Assembly (NCBI GenBank): GCA_025041175.1
Contig: JAKCFJ010000004.1
Coordinates: 620,001-684,000 of the forward strand
Direction: 5' to 3'
Source of the DNA: Halobacteriales archaeon YIM A00010
GTDB lineage: Archaea > Halobacteriota > Halobacteria > Halobacteriales > Haloarculaceae
Length of the DNA: 64,000 bases
Shown in pieces: positions 55,049 through 63,813 of this stretch. Within the stretch, counting starts at the first letter, position 1. Each line of letters begins with the position of its first letter. The notes beneath the pieces are model-generated. The model was given only the letters and a program-made list of their open reading frames with translations. It did not search any database and had not been told where the DNA came from. The position numbers and the translations under genes were made by a program.

Positions 55049-55837
55049 ATGGCGACCCGAGAAGCTACTGTCGCAGACCTCGCCCGCGAGGGCGCTGAGT
55101 ATGCATTCGACCGGTTCAGAACGGACTTCGGCGTCGAAGAGAAGTCAGGTAAGACCGATTTGGTCACCGACGTCGATCTGGCGACCCAACAGCGGATCGT
55201 CTCGGCGATTGAGGACAGGTTCTCCGACGATGAGATCGTCGGAGAGGAAGAAGATGAGCGGAAGACGATTCCCGAGAACGGGTGCGCCTGGGTCATCGAC
55301 CCGATCGACGGCACCCATAACTACGCCCACGGGATGAACGAGTGGACGACGAGCGTCGCCTTTGTGGAGGACGGGGAGACGGTCACAACTGCCAACGTCG
55401 CTCCGGCACTCGGGGAGGAGTACGCGTCGACGGCGGACGAACTGACGCATAATGGACAGACGGTATCGGTCAGTGACAAGCGAGACACCGAGACGTTTCG
55501 CGTCGCATCGACGCTCCGGGAGAAGACCGAGGACCGCCGCGCCGAGCGGGCAACGACCAGTGAGATCATCAAGCGGTTCGGCGAACTCAGAGTGTTGGGC
55601 ACGGCACAGTTGACGCTCTCGGCCGTCGCAAGCGGTGCGCTCGACGCTGCCGTCGGTCTCGATCCTGCTCCGAACGACTGGGACACCATCGCGGGCGTCC
55701 ATCAGGTGCGCAGCGCGGGCGGGACGGTCACCGACGTGCAGGGGGACGAGTGGACGCCGGGTAGCCCCGGTCTCGTCGCGTCCAACGGCTGGGCTCACGA
55801 CGAGTTGGTCGCGGTCGCCCAAGCGCACTTCGAGTAG
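55049..55837 (+). CDS. Inositol-monophosphatase-family phosphatase
   Basis: A 262-residue member with all metal-site motifs: IVGEEEDERKTI (Glu pair), CAWVIDPIDGTHNYAHGMNE (DPIDGT) and LDPAPNDWDTIAGVHQVRSA (WD motif). Family activities include inositol phosphatase, fructose-1,6-bisphosphatase and 3',5'-nucleotidase; the DAAVGLDPAPNDWD region does not distinguish them. It lies between dhaL and the PTS IIC gene, so dephosphorylation of a sugar or polyol phosphate from that pathway (for example to free dihydroxyacetone or a ketose) is plausible. About 130 bases separate it from dhaL. Confidence 0.88.
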   Translation: MATREATVADLAREGAEYAFDRFRTDFGVEEKSGKTDLVTDVDLATQQRIVSAIEDRFSDDEIVGEEEDERKTIPENGCAWVIDPIDGTHNYAHGMNEWTTSVAFVEDGETVTTANVAPALGEEYASTADELTHNGQTVSVSDKRDTETFRVASTLREKTEDRRAERATTSEIIKRFGELRVLGTAQLTLSAVASGALDAAVGLDPAPNDWDTIAGVHQVRSAGGTVTDVQGDEWTPGSPGLVASNGWAHDELVAVAQAHFE

Positions 55838-56034
55838 CGACGCGGCGCCGGCGGACCGCGATAGCGACGCTGTACGCGCACCACTCTCCGTTCTCCAGAC
55901 ATCACCGCCGGTGTGACCCCTGCGATGTCGCATTCTCCTTTCGTATCGTTAGACGAACGTGTCCGACAGTACAAAATCAAAATTGGTGGGGAATATTTAA
56001 GTACCGGCGTACAGATTTCAAGATTGGAAGCTTC

Positions 56035-57507
56035 ATGATAGACCAGCCCATACCACTGCAGACAGACGGTTTAGTAGAGGCTGCGCAGTTGCTGCAAGAA
56101 GCGATCTCGGCGATGGGGCCGACGCTGTTAATGCCGGTGATCATCTTCGCGTTCGGGATCATCTTCGGACTGCAAGCCCGCAAGTCCTTCCGACTCGCGC
56201 TACTGGTCGGCGTCGGGTTCGTCGGAATCTTCGCCGTGCTCGGGTACACGCTGGGTCCGATCGGCGATACGGTCACGGCGCTCTCCGAGACGTACGGCCT
56301 GAATCTCGAAGGCGTCGACATCGGTTGGGCTCCGGTCGCCGGATTCTCGTGGGCACTCGGTGTGACCGTTCTGATGATCCCGATCGGCTTCGCCGTCAAC
56401 GCAGTAATGCTCTTTACGGGTCTGACGAAGACGTTCGACGCCGACGTCTGGAACTTCTGGCATTGGGCGTTCAACGCCGGCATCGTCTATGTTATCACCG
56501 GTAGCTGGCCACTCGCGCTGGCGGCCGGCGTCGTCGCTGAGGTGATCACGCTCCTACTCGCGGACTGGACGGCCGAACTCGGCCAGGAGTACTTCGGCGT
56601 CCCTGGGACTAGCCTCCCGCACACTGAGAGCGTCGCCCAGGCGCCGTTCGCGTTCGCCATCGACAAGGTGCTGCGTCAGACTCCCGTCATCGGCACGGCC
56701 GACGTCAGCCCCGAGTCGCTGGAAGAGCGGTTCGGTGTCTTCGGCGAACCGATCGTAATCGGCTTCATGGTCGGCCTGTTCATCGGCGTCATCTCGATGG
56801 AGCCGCCGATGGTCATCTTGCGAACCGCGTTCCTAGTCTCCGCGCTCTTGACGCTGCTGCCGCGGATGGTTGGGCTCCTCATCGAAGGGCTCCAGCCCAT
56901 TGCCGACCAAGCCTCCGACTACTTCGAGAACAGCGAGTGGTTCAACGCTGACGAGATCTACATCGGTATCGACGCAGGCCCGATCGGGCTCTCTGACACG
57001 CCCGCGGTCGTGTCCGGTCTCATCCTCGCCCCGTACGCCGTGATGCTCGCGTTCTTCCCGGGGGTCAACGTCATGCCGCTCGCCGATCTCACCACGATTG
57101 CGATCTTCACGTGTATGTGGGCCGCTGCGATCAGCAACGGTAACATCGTTAGGACGGTCATCAACGGCGCCATCATACTGACGATTATCACGTACGTCGC
57201 CTCGTTCCTCGCGCCCTACATCACCAAGATGGGCGAGATCAGCGGCAGCCTCGCGGATGTGGAAGCCAGCGCCGAACTCGTCACCGCGATCTCAAGGGGC
57301 GGACAGTGGTGGATTATGGGCGCCACCTCGCCGCTCGCGCTGCCCGGTAGTGTTGGCGTTGAGGTAGTCGCCGTCGGCGTCGGCACGGCCGTTGCGGCGG
57401 CCCTCTGTTACCTCTGGACGCGAGACATGCCCGAGGATGTCCTTGACCAACAGGTCTCCGATACCGTCGAGACACCAGACACCGGCGCGACACCGACCGA
57501 TGACTGA
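56035..57507 (+). CDS. PTS galactitol-type EIIC permease
   Basis: A 490-residue polytopic protein of the galactitol-type EIIC family (GatC). Helices include GPTLLMPVIIFAFGIIFGLQ, FVGIFAVLGYTLGPIGDTVT and LMIPIGFAVNAVMLFTGLTK, followed by TFDADVWNFWHWAF, the family hallmark. The C-terminal half has WIMGATSPLALPGSVGVEVV and a short soluble tail. It would transport and phosphorylate a polyol or sugar acid with IIA (60288) and IIB (61134). The family is rare in archaea and characteristic of haloarchaeal PTS loci. It starts a run toward EI. Confidence 0.9.
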   Translation: MIDQPIPLQTDGLVEAAQLLQEAISAMGPTLLMPVIIFAFGIIFGLQARKSFRLALLVGVGFVGIFAVLGYTLGPIGDTVTALSETYGLNLEGVDIGWAPVAGFSWALGVTVLMIPIGFAVNAVMLFTGLTKTFDADVWNFWHWAFNAGIVYVITGSWPLALAAGVVAEVITLLLADWTAELGQEYFGVPGTSLPHTESVAQAPFAFAIDKVLRQTPVIGTADVSPESLEERFGVFGEPIVIGFMVGLFIGVISMEPPMVILRTAFLVSALLTLLPRMVGLLIEGLQPIADQASDYFENSEWFNADEIYIGIDAGPIGLSDTPAVVSGLILAPYAVMLAFFPGVNVMPLADLTTIAIFTCMWAAAISNGNIVRTVINGAIILTIITYVASFLAPYITKMGEISGSLADVEASAELVTAISRGGQWWIMGATSPLALPGSVGVEVVAVGVGTAVAAALCYLWTRDMPEDVLDQQVSDTVETPDTGATPTDD

Positions 57508-57651
57508 GCGATCGATTCCCCCGTTGGGGCCGGCGTTCGTGGCGAATCTGCCCATTTATTATCAACGATTACGAGAGCTTCGCCTGCAGATGACTAGACT
57601 CATCTCTAACCAGAAATCGACGACTGACTGCTACGTCTCCGGAGACGAACC

Positions 57652-59202
57652 ATGACCACGGCGGATTCCGGGCAGCGTCTCGCTGGCACCGGCGTGACGC
57701 CGCTGAAGGGCGTTGGAATGGCGTGGCGCTACGATGACGGTGTCAAACTCCCGGATAGAGCCGATCCGGACGATGTCTCCCCCGCGGCGGAGATCGAGCG
57801 GTTCCAGTCGGCGCGTACGAACGTTCGCGAGGACCTTGACGCCGAGCGAGAGCGCTCCCGCGAACGAGTCGGCGAGTCGGAGGCCGACATCTTCCGGGCG
57901 CACAAGCAGTTTCTTGATGACCCGACCATCTCTGAGGCGGCGCACAAGGCCATCGAGTCCGAGATGCTCGCCGAACACGCCGTCGTGTCCGCGTTTGAGG
58001 AGTCGATCGAACAGCTAGCGGCCGCGGGCGGCCGTATGGCCGAACGAACCGACGACCTGCGGGACGTCAGGGATCGGCTCTTACGCGAGCTGGTCGGCGC
58101 CGAGGGGAACGGCCTCAACGATGTCCCGACAGGGGCTGTCGTCGTTGCTGACCGTCTCACGCCCAGTGAGACCGTCGCGCTCGATCCCGACGACGTCGCG
58201 GGCTTCGTCACCGCCGAGGGTGGGCGGACGTCGCACGCCGCGATCGTCGCACGGTCGCTCGGGATCCCGGCGGTCGTCGGCGTTGGCGACGCCGTCGACG
58301 AAATCGAGGATGGCAAACGGCTCCTGGTCGACGGTAATGACGGCGAAGTCGTTCGATCACCCGACGACGACGTAGAGGCCGCGTGCACGAACGATCTCGC
58401 GGACGTCCGCCACGAATCGGTGTCGACCACCGCCGGTCGAGGCATCGAGGTCGCAGCGAACGTCGGCTCGACGCAGGCTATTGAGAGCGCGGCCGACCGG
58501 GGCGCCGACGGTGTCGGGCTGTTCCGCACCGAGTTTTTCTTCCTCGAACGTGACTCGCCCCCGAGCGAAGCCGAGCAGTTCGAAGCGTTCGAACGGGCAC
58601 TCTTGGCGTTCGAAGGCAGACGAGTCGTCGTCAGGACGCTTGACGTTGGCGGCGACAAGTCTATCCCCTATCTCGACGTCGAGGCGGGGAGCAACCCGTT
58701 CCTCGGTCTCCGTGGCATCCGCTTAGCGCCCGGGGAGCGGCCGGAACTGTTCAAGCCGCAGGTTCGGGCTCTACTTCGAGCCGCCGCGACGGAGCACGGC
58801 GATGCGCTCTCAGTGATGTTCCCTCTGATCGCTAGCGTGAACGAACTAGACGAAGTGCTCTCGACCGTTGAGGCCGTGGCGGACAACCTCAAGGACGAGC
58901 GCGTCGAGTCGCTCCATAATCCCCTCTCCCCCGCCGTCTTGCGCGCGATCTCGCGGGCCGTCGATGCCGCTCACGAGGCCGACTGCTGGGTCGGGATGTG
59001 TGGCGAGATGGCCGGCGATCCCGACTTGACGCCGCTGCTGGTCGGCCTCGGCCTCGACGAACTCAGCATGAGCGCCGTCACGGTGCCGGAAGTGAAGTCC
59101 GTCGTCGACGGGCTCCACGAGGATGCCGTCCGGGCGCTCGCGATGGACGCGCTCGCGGCGTCGACGCCCGAGGAGGTCGCGGCGCTGCTCGACGAGTGGT
59201 GA
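57652..59202 (+). CDS. ptsI: PTS enzyme I (PEP-protein phosphotransferase), lacking the PEP-binding signature segment
   Basis: A 516-residue EI. The phospho-His domain is intact (AEGGRTSHAAIVARSLGIPA, His about residue 193), and the start of the PEP barrel is normal (GADGVGLFRTEFFFLERDSP; GGDKSIPYLDVEAGSNPFLG LR; LSVMFPLIASVNELDEVL). Around residue 410 the sequence jumps from VEAVADNLKDE to RVESLHNPLSPAVLRAISRA. The segment that normally holds the EVP Glu and the IGTNDLTQY Asn/Asp is missing, about 50 residues, in frame. The catalytic Cys loop GMCGEMAGDP follows. Usual length is ~560-570. It may be inactive or divergent. Confidence 0.9.
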   Translation: MTTADSGQRLAGTGVTPLKGVGMAWRYDDGVKLPDRADPDDVSPAAEIERFQSARTNVREDLDAERERSRERVGESEADIFRAHKQFLDDPTISEAAHKAIESEMLAEHAVVSAFEESIEQLAAAGGRMAERTDDLRDVRDRLLRELVGAEGNGLNDVPTGAVVVADRLTPSETVALDPDDVAGFVTAEGGRTSHAAIVARSLGIPAVVGVGDAVDEIEDGKRLLVDGNDGEVVRSPDDDVEAACTNDLADVRHESVSTTAGRGIEVAANVGSTQAIESAADRGADGVGLFRTEFFFLERDSPPSEAEQFEAFERALLAFEGRRVVVRTLDVGGDKSIPYLDVEAGSNPFLGLRGIRLAPGERPELFKPQVRALLRAAATEHGDALSVMFPLIASVNELDEVLSTVEAVADNLKDERVESLHNPLSPAVLRAISRAVDAAHEADCWVGMCGEMAGDPDLTPLLVGLGLDELSMSAVTVPEVKSVVDGLHEDAVRALAMDALAASTPEEVAALLDEW

Positions 59203-59240
59203 CCGTCGCAAAAATGACGCTCTAGGAACTTACCGAACAC

Positions 59241-59897
59241 TCACTTCAGACTGCGGTACTCCTCGAGGCCGTCGAGGAGCGCTTCGATTTTCTCGTCCTC
59301 GAGGATGATTGGCTCGCCGATATTGGACGCCTGGTAGTGGATCCTCGCGGTGAACTCGATCATCTGGGCCGTCTCGACCGCTCGTGAGACGGTGTCGCCG
59401 ACGGCGATCACGCCGTGGTTCTGCAGGAGGCAGCCGTTGTAGTCGTCGCCGAGGGCGTCGACTGCGTGCTGTCCGAGTTCCTCGGACCCAGGCAGGTCGA
59501 AGTCCGCGACCGGAATTTCCGTGCCGCCCGCGAACTCGACGAGGTAATGCGACGCCGGGATTTCCTGGCCCAGCGAGGCGAACGTCGTGGCGTATGGCGA
59601 GTGAGTGTGAACGACGGCGCCGACGTCCGGCCGCTTGCGGTAGATCATCGTGTGCATCGGCGTCTCGCTGGAAGGTCTGAGATCGCCTTCCACGTGCTCA
59701 CCGTCGACCGTGACGACAGGGACGTCTTCTGCGTCGATACGATCGTAAGGAATCCCGGACGGGCTGATCGCGACCCGCTCGTCGTCCCGTTGACTGAGGT
59801 TCCCTCCGACGCCGCTCGTCAGATCCTTCTCTACCAGTTCTCTCCCGAACTTTGCAACTGCAGTACGCTCTTCACCGAGTGCTAACTGTTCCGCCAT
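59241..59897 (-). CDS. Class II aldolase/adducin family protein (fuculose-phosphate aldolase-like)
   Basis: A 218-residue protein from the ATG at 59897 (MAEQLALGEERTAVAKFGRE), which follows a TATATAG-type box by ~30 bases; longer starts overlap the divergent promoter. Zn ligands are in VGAVVHTHSPYATTFASLGQ (HTH) and CLLQNHGVIAVGDTVSRAVE (His). Phosphate-binding SGVGGNLSQR and ISPSGIPYDRI fit fuculose-1-phosphate aldolase-type enzymes, which release dihydroxyacetone phosphate plus an aldehyde. It is divergent from ptsH and encoded within the PTS locus, so it likely cleaves the sugar phosphate made there. Confidence 0.9.
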   Translation of the reverse strand: MAEQLALGEERTAVAKFGRELVEKDLTSGVGGNLSQRDDERVAISPSGIPYDRIDAEDVPVVTVDGEHVEGDLRPSSETPMHTMIYRKRPDVGAVVHTHSPYATTFASLGQEIPASHYLVEFAGGTEIPVADFDLPGSEELGQHAVDALGDDYNGCLLQNHGVIAVGDTVSRAVETAQMIEFTARIHYQASNIGEPIILEDEKIEALLDGLEEYRSLK

Positions 59898-59922
59898 GCT
59901 ATTTTTCCAGTTCAGTTCCCTA

Positions 59923-59977
59923 CTATATAAGAATTCTTGATCACCGAGATCCCTCGGTGCTGCGGTGCATATATTAT
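59923..59977. promoter_or_regulatory. Divergent promoters with a 7-bp-arm palindrome
   Basis: Between the aldolase and ptsH starts there are two TATA-like boxes: CTATATAAG (minus, about 59923-59932) and CATATATTA (plus, about 59968-59976). Between them is a perfect inverted repeat CACCGAG-ATCC-CTCGGTG at 59942-59959. Its position upstream of both promoters suggests a shared operator for a PTS-locus regulator, which is not in this window. Confidence 0.5.
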
Positions 59978-60012
59978 GGGGGAGACACAACCAACCATTG
60001 CCGCTAATAGCC

Positions 60013-60285
60013 ATGCAAGAGTCTGTCACTTTGTTCCACGAGAAGGGATTGCACGCGCGACCCGCGTCAGTGCTCGTTCAGACCGCGTCGTCCTACGATG
60101 CGTCGATCGAGATTCTGAAGGACGGCAAGAGCGCGAATGCCAAAAGCAGCGTCGCGGTTCTTTCGCTCAACGCCGACAAGGGCGACGAGATCACGATCCG
60201 CGCCGACGGCGACGACGACGAGGCCGCTGTTGACGCGCTCGTCGAACTTGTCCGCACTGACTTCGATCTCGAGACGGAGGCCTGA
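60013..60285 (+). CDS. ptsH: HPr phosphocarrier protein
   Basis: A 90-residue HPr from the ATG at 60013: MQESVTLFHEKGLHARPASV, with the phospho-His in GLHARPAS, then DASIEILKDGKSANAKSSVA VLSLNADKGDEITIRADGDD. The residue at the regulatory Ser position (KSSVAVLSL) is Ser-like, but archaea lack HPr kinase as far as I know. It relays phosphate from EI to IIA. The IIA gene starts 2 bases after its stop. Upstream frame extension to 59965 overlaps the TATA box and is rejected. Confidence 0.94.
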   Translation: MQESVTLFHEKGLHARPASVLVQTASSYDASIEILKDGKSANAKSSVAVLSLNADKGDEITIRADGDDDEAAVDALVELVRTDFDLETEA

Positions 60286-60287
60286 GT

Positions 60288-60731
60288 ATGCAGACGGAAG
60301 TCGTCCACTTCGACGCCGAGTCCTCGACCGACGCGCTCAAGTCGCTAACGTCCGTCGCTGAGTTAAACGACTACGTGACCGACGCCTACGGGGAGGCGCT
60401 CCTCGATCGCGAAAGCAAGTTCCCGACGGGAATTTATATCCCACTACTAGACTACAGCGTCGCGATTCCGCACGCGGACGCAGATCTCGCTACAGAACAA
60501 GCCCTCGTCGTCGGTGTTCCAGAGTCGTCAGTCCCGTTCGACAACATGGAAGCGCCGGAGGAAACCGTTGATGCCGAGCTCGTACTGCTACTCGTCGTCA
60601 CCGATACTGATGGGTACTCGGAGTTTCTCTCGAACCTCGTGCCGCTCTTCCAGGAGAAGTCGTTCTACGAGCACGTTCAGTCCGGAGATGGCGACGCCAT
60701 CGTCGAAAAGATCAGCGACGCCTGCCTCTGA
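60288..60731 (+). CDS. PTS EIIA component (fructose/mannitol/galactitol type)
   Basis: A 147-residue EIIA with the PTS_EIIA_2 pattern: SVAELNDYVTDAYGEALLDR, ESKFPTGIYIPLLDYSVAIP then HADAD, the active-site His following IP. The C-terminal half (VDAELVLLLVVTDTDGYSEF; LSNLVPLFQEKSFYEHVQSG) is normal. It accepts phosphate from HPr and passes it to IIB. It is directly behind ptsH and co-transcribed. The two genes downstream are on the opposite strand, converging on it. Confidence 0.9.
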   Translation: MQTEVVHFDAESSTDALKSLTSVAELNDYVTDAYGEALLDRESKFPTGIYIPLLDYSVAIPHADADLATEQALVVGVPESSVPFDNMEAPEETVDAELVLLLVVTDTDGYSEFLSNLVPLFQEKSFYEHVQSGDGDAIVEKISDACL

Positions 60732-60747
60732 ACCGCCGGGAAGACGT

Positions 60748-61122
60748 TTAGACCACCGACTCGTACTCGTGGTCGATTTCGACATCGGCGCGTCCTATCG
60801 CATCGAGGAACTCTTTGAGTTCCGTGAGGACCTTTCTCTCTGGACGATAGTGGATCGAGAGCCAGGAGACATCGTAGAGGAATTCGACGTTACCTGGGGA
60901 TCCTTCGTCTCTGTCGATCGAGACGATGACTGTCCGGCTCGTCTTTTGCCAACTATGAGTGCCTACAGCGGTCCAGGCAGGGCTGCCGATGGTAAACACC
61001 AGTACTGAATCGCCACTCGCGCGATCAAGGTCGTACCCGTTGTCAGTGAAGTTGCTCTTGACATCGGCCAGGAACGACTCAGCGTCGTCGACAGCAACGT
61101 GACAACGGACTTTGCGTCCCAT
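60748..61122 (-). CDS. Hypothetical 124-residue protein in the PTS locus
   Basis: MGRKVRCHVAVDDAESFLAD, VKSNFTDNGYDLDRASGDSV, LVFTIGSPAWTAVGTHSWQK, TSRTVIVSIDRDEGSPGNVE, then a helix (LTELKEFLDAIGRADVEIDH). It has alternating strands and helices and no membrane segment or Cys motif. It lies 11 bases downstream of the IIB gene on the same strand, so they are probably one transcript. I do not recognise the family. An accessory to the PTS is inferred only from position. Confidence 0.6.
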   Translation of the reverse strand: MGRKVRCHVAVDDAESFLADVKSNFTDNGYDLDRASGDSVLVFTIGSPAWTAVGTHSWQKTSRTVIVSIDRDEGSPGNVEFLYDVSWLSIHYRPERKVLTELKEFLDAIGRADVEIDHEYESVV

Positions 61123-61133
61123 CGTACTTGGGA

Positions 61134-61430
61134 CTACTCTAACTCACTGGCCAGTTCTTCGTAGACTTCCTCCTCGCCGAATCCCGTCATCAGGTTCACA
61201 CCGTCAATGATCGGGACGTCGCTGTCGAGGTTCGGAGCGTTACCCGACATGATGACAACGGCGTCCGTGTTGTCGATCTGGCTTGGAAGCTCGGTGATCC
61301 GAGCGGTCGAGATATTGAGGTCGTGCTTCGTGAACCCGTAGTCGGGCATATTCTCTTCGAGCTTAGTCTTCGCGGTGGAAGACGTTGCCGATGCACTTCC
61401 GCAAGCAGCCAATATCTTGTACGACATCAT
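61134..61430 (-). CDS. PTS galactitol-type EIIB component
   Basis: A 98-residue EIIB: MSYKILAACGSASATSSTAK, with the phospho-Cys in the AACGSASATSS loop, then TKLEENMPDYGFTKHDLNIS, DNTDAVVIMSGNAPNLDSDV, INLMTGFGEEEVYEELASEL-like end. This is the GatB/lactose-cellobiose IIB-like fold expected with a galactitol-type IIC. Two tandem ATGs (61430, 61427) are possible starts. It is unusual in being on the opposite strand from IIC, IIA, HPr and EI, so its expression is controlled separately. Confidence 0.9.
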   Translation of the reverse strand: MMSYKILAACGSASATSSTAKTKLEENMPDYGFTKHDLNISTARITELPSQIDNTDAVVIMSGNAPNLDSDVPIIDGVNLMTGFGEEEVYEELASELE

Positions 61431-61575
61431 CCCTCACATTAGTTCCCGTACTATTATCTTTTGTGGACGATCCGGACGTCTCGCAGGTGCAGTATACTCA
61501 CGTGTCCTCTCGTTCACCGGCAGCAGATGTCGATCACCGACTAACGAGCAATCAGCGATATTAATAAAATAATAT

Positions 61576-63017
61576 TTATATAATGTCAAGTAATTCGCCT
61601 TGATCCGCGAGATGAGTTCGCAACAGGGACGTAGTTCGCGAGTATCGTAGGTTGTTTGCGCAGACGACTGTCGTTCGGGCACCCGCCCGGAAACACGATA
61701 GGGCGATGTTTTCGTTGGGAGCGTGGTTGTTCTCGTCGGCGTTAGCGTACGGGACGACCAGACACGGGATGTCGAGGGTGTCCGCGAAGACGTACGCCGG
61801 CACGGAACCCCCGAGGGAGGGCTTGAGAATGGGGTTTTCGTTCCACCCCTCGCGGACGGCTCGCACCACTGGCTCGACGACGGGGTCGTCCGCCGGCATA
61901 CGCTGGGGGGCCATCGCCGCGCCGCGAGCGAGATCCACTTCGACACCTGCGGGCGCTCGCCCCTCGACGTGACGTGAGAGCAACTCGAAGACCTTGTCGG
62001 GATCCTGATCGGCCACCAGGCGGACGTCGATCTTCGCTTGAGCGCGCGACGGTAACACGGTCTTCATGCCCTCGCCGTCGTAGCCGGCGGTCAGTCCGGC
62101 GACGTTCAGGTTGGGGCGGCAGAGCAACCGTTCGATGTATCCTTCGCCGGGATCCGTAGCGACGCGGAGAGTCCGAGGTCGGCTTTCACCACCTCCTCGT
62201 CCAGCGGGATCGCCTTCAGCACCTCACGGTCGCGATCGGTCAGTGGACGCACGTCGTCGTGAAACCCTCAAGCGCGATTCGTCCGTCCTCGTCCCGGAGC
62301 GACGCGAGCAGTTCGACGATCGCGCTTGCAGGGTTGGGGACCGGTCCGCCGAAGTTCCCCGAGTGGAGGTCGCGATTCGCCCCGGTCGCCTCGATGTCGA
62401 CGTAGAGCAACCCCCGCGAGCCAAGCAGCACGTGCGGTCGGCCCGAGGGGTCGATCGGCCCGTCCGCCACGAACGCGAGGTCCGTGTCGAGTTCCTCGCG
62501 CCGTTCGCGGACGAGCCACTCGAGGTATTCGCTACCGCTCTCCTCCTCGCCCTCGATGAGCAGCGTCACGTCGGTCGGAAGTCCGGTCGTCTCGCGTAGC
62601 GCACGAACTGCACACAGGTGAGCGAACCACTGTCCCTTGTTGTCAACGGCACCGCGCGCGTACAGGCGCGGCTCGCCGCGGGTCCTTCGCGGACGGTCGG
62701 TTCGAACGGCGGCGAACGCCACTCTGCGGCCTTCGCCGGCTGAACGTCGTAGTGACCGTAGAGCAGCACCGTCAGTCCGCCGTCGTCCGCTTCGCCATCG
62801 GAGGTCACGTGGGCGACGACGGCCGGCCGCCCCGGGTCTCGACGATCTCCGCCTCGTCGAACCGGTACTCGAGACACGACCCCCTGACCATCGCCGCGCA
62901 GTCGTCGATCCCCTCCCCGGTCGCGCTGATCGACGGCTGGGCGAGCAACGACCGGAGGTCGTCAAGGAACGGTTCGTCGTAGCGTTCGAGGAACACGTGC
63001 GGCTCCGAGACCGTCAT
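61576..63017 (-). pseudogene. M20-family dipeptidase, several frameshifts
   Basis: Pieces of one M20/M28 peptidase in consecutive frames: [20 protein letters not shown] (start, 63017), [29 protein letters not shown] (first metal His/Asp), [36 protein letters not shown] (Glu pair), LLYVDIEATGANRDLHSGNF, then VDVRLVADQDPDKVF and LGGSVPAYVFADTLDIPCLV. Frame changes occur near 62830, 62690, 62260 and 62160. The order of domains is intact. It is either a young pseudogene or a place with several base-calling errors in GC-rich runs. Confidence 0.85.
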
Positions 63018-63124
63018 CGGTCGGTCACGCTCCGAGGCGATCCGACCACGGAAGTTGTAGTCTGGCCCATGACACAGCGGATACCGCTGTGGGGTACAAA
63101 GTTCTAGTGTCTCACGATCCGGCG

Positions 63125-63813
63125 GTGTTCAGATACGGATGAAGTATGAGGCGGTTCGTTTTCTGAGTGTCATATGCCCGAAAACGCCCGCCTCAATGGA
63201 TGTTTGGACGACATCGACTTGGATTTTATGGAGCGAGAAGCAACACCGCGACTGTTGATGAAGCTCGGTATTCAGCTCCATCTTGCTGGATTATCTCTTT
63301 CAAATACAGTTTCTAGTCTTGAGATATTCGGTGTTGAACGGGCTCGTTCGACCGTTCACAATTGGGTTCACAAGGCCGACCTACAGCCCGAGACTGGACG
63401 AAGCCCGGATCACGTTGCGGTTGACGAGACCGTGATCCGACTGAACGACGAGCAGTATTGGCTGTACGCAGCTGTTGATCCCGAAACAAACGAATTGCTT
63501 CACACAATGCTTGAACCGACGACAAACACGGTTCTCGCTCAATCGTTTCTCACTGCACTCGCCGAGAAGCATGATGTTGCGGAGGCTGTGTTTCTCGTTG
63601 ATGGCTCGCATTCATTACAACACGCGTGTCGTCGACACGGCTTCGATGTCAGATATGAATGCCACGGAAATCGGAACAGCGTCGAACGTATATTTCGTGA
63701 AATAAAACGACGTACCTCTTCGTTCTCAAACTGTTTCAGCAATGCCAAAGCAGAAACTGCAAACGAGTGGCTCAGATCATTCGCCTTTGCATTGAATCAG
63801 CTAATCTGAACAC
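63125..63813 (+). mobile_element. IS6-family insertion sequence (ISH14/ISH15-type), intact
   Basis: Inverted ends GTGTTCAGAT (63125-63134) and ATCTGAACAC (63804-63813) enclose one transposase gene. The same ends bound the decayed copy at 17070-17758 and the truncated copy at 30641. No target duplication is visible in the flanks (CCGGCG versus TACCCT), suggesting later recombination. Confidence 0.9.
63174..63809 (+). CDS. IS6-family transposase
   Basis: A 211-residue complete transposase: MPENARLNGCLDDIDLDFME, FGVERARSTVHNWVHKADLQ (HTH-like), VAVDETVIRLNDEQYWLYAA (first Asp), VFLVDGSHSLQHACRRHGFD (second Asp) and GNRNSVERIFREIKRRTSSF (Glu), the full DDE set. It ends within the right inverted repeat. 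As the only uninterrupted copy in the window, it could still move and could mobilise the relics with matching ends. Confidence 0.92.
   Translation: MPENARLNGCLDDIDLDFMEREATPRLLMKLGIQLHLAGLSLSNTVSSLEIFGVERARSTVHNWVHKADLQPETGRSPDHVAVDETVIRLNDEQYWLYAAVDPETNELLHTMLEPTTNTVLAQSFLTALAEKHDVAEAVFLVDGSHSLQHACRRHGFDVRYECHGNRNSVERIFREIKRRTSSFSNCFSNAKAETANEWLRSFAFALNQLI

Noticed and set aside
57729-58658. 309-codon frame antisense to enzyme I
   Set aside because: Ser-rich shadow typical of antisense GC-rich haloarchaeal genes.
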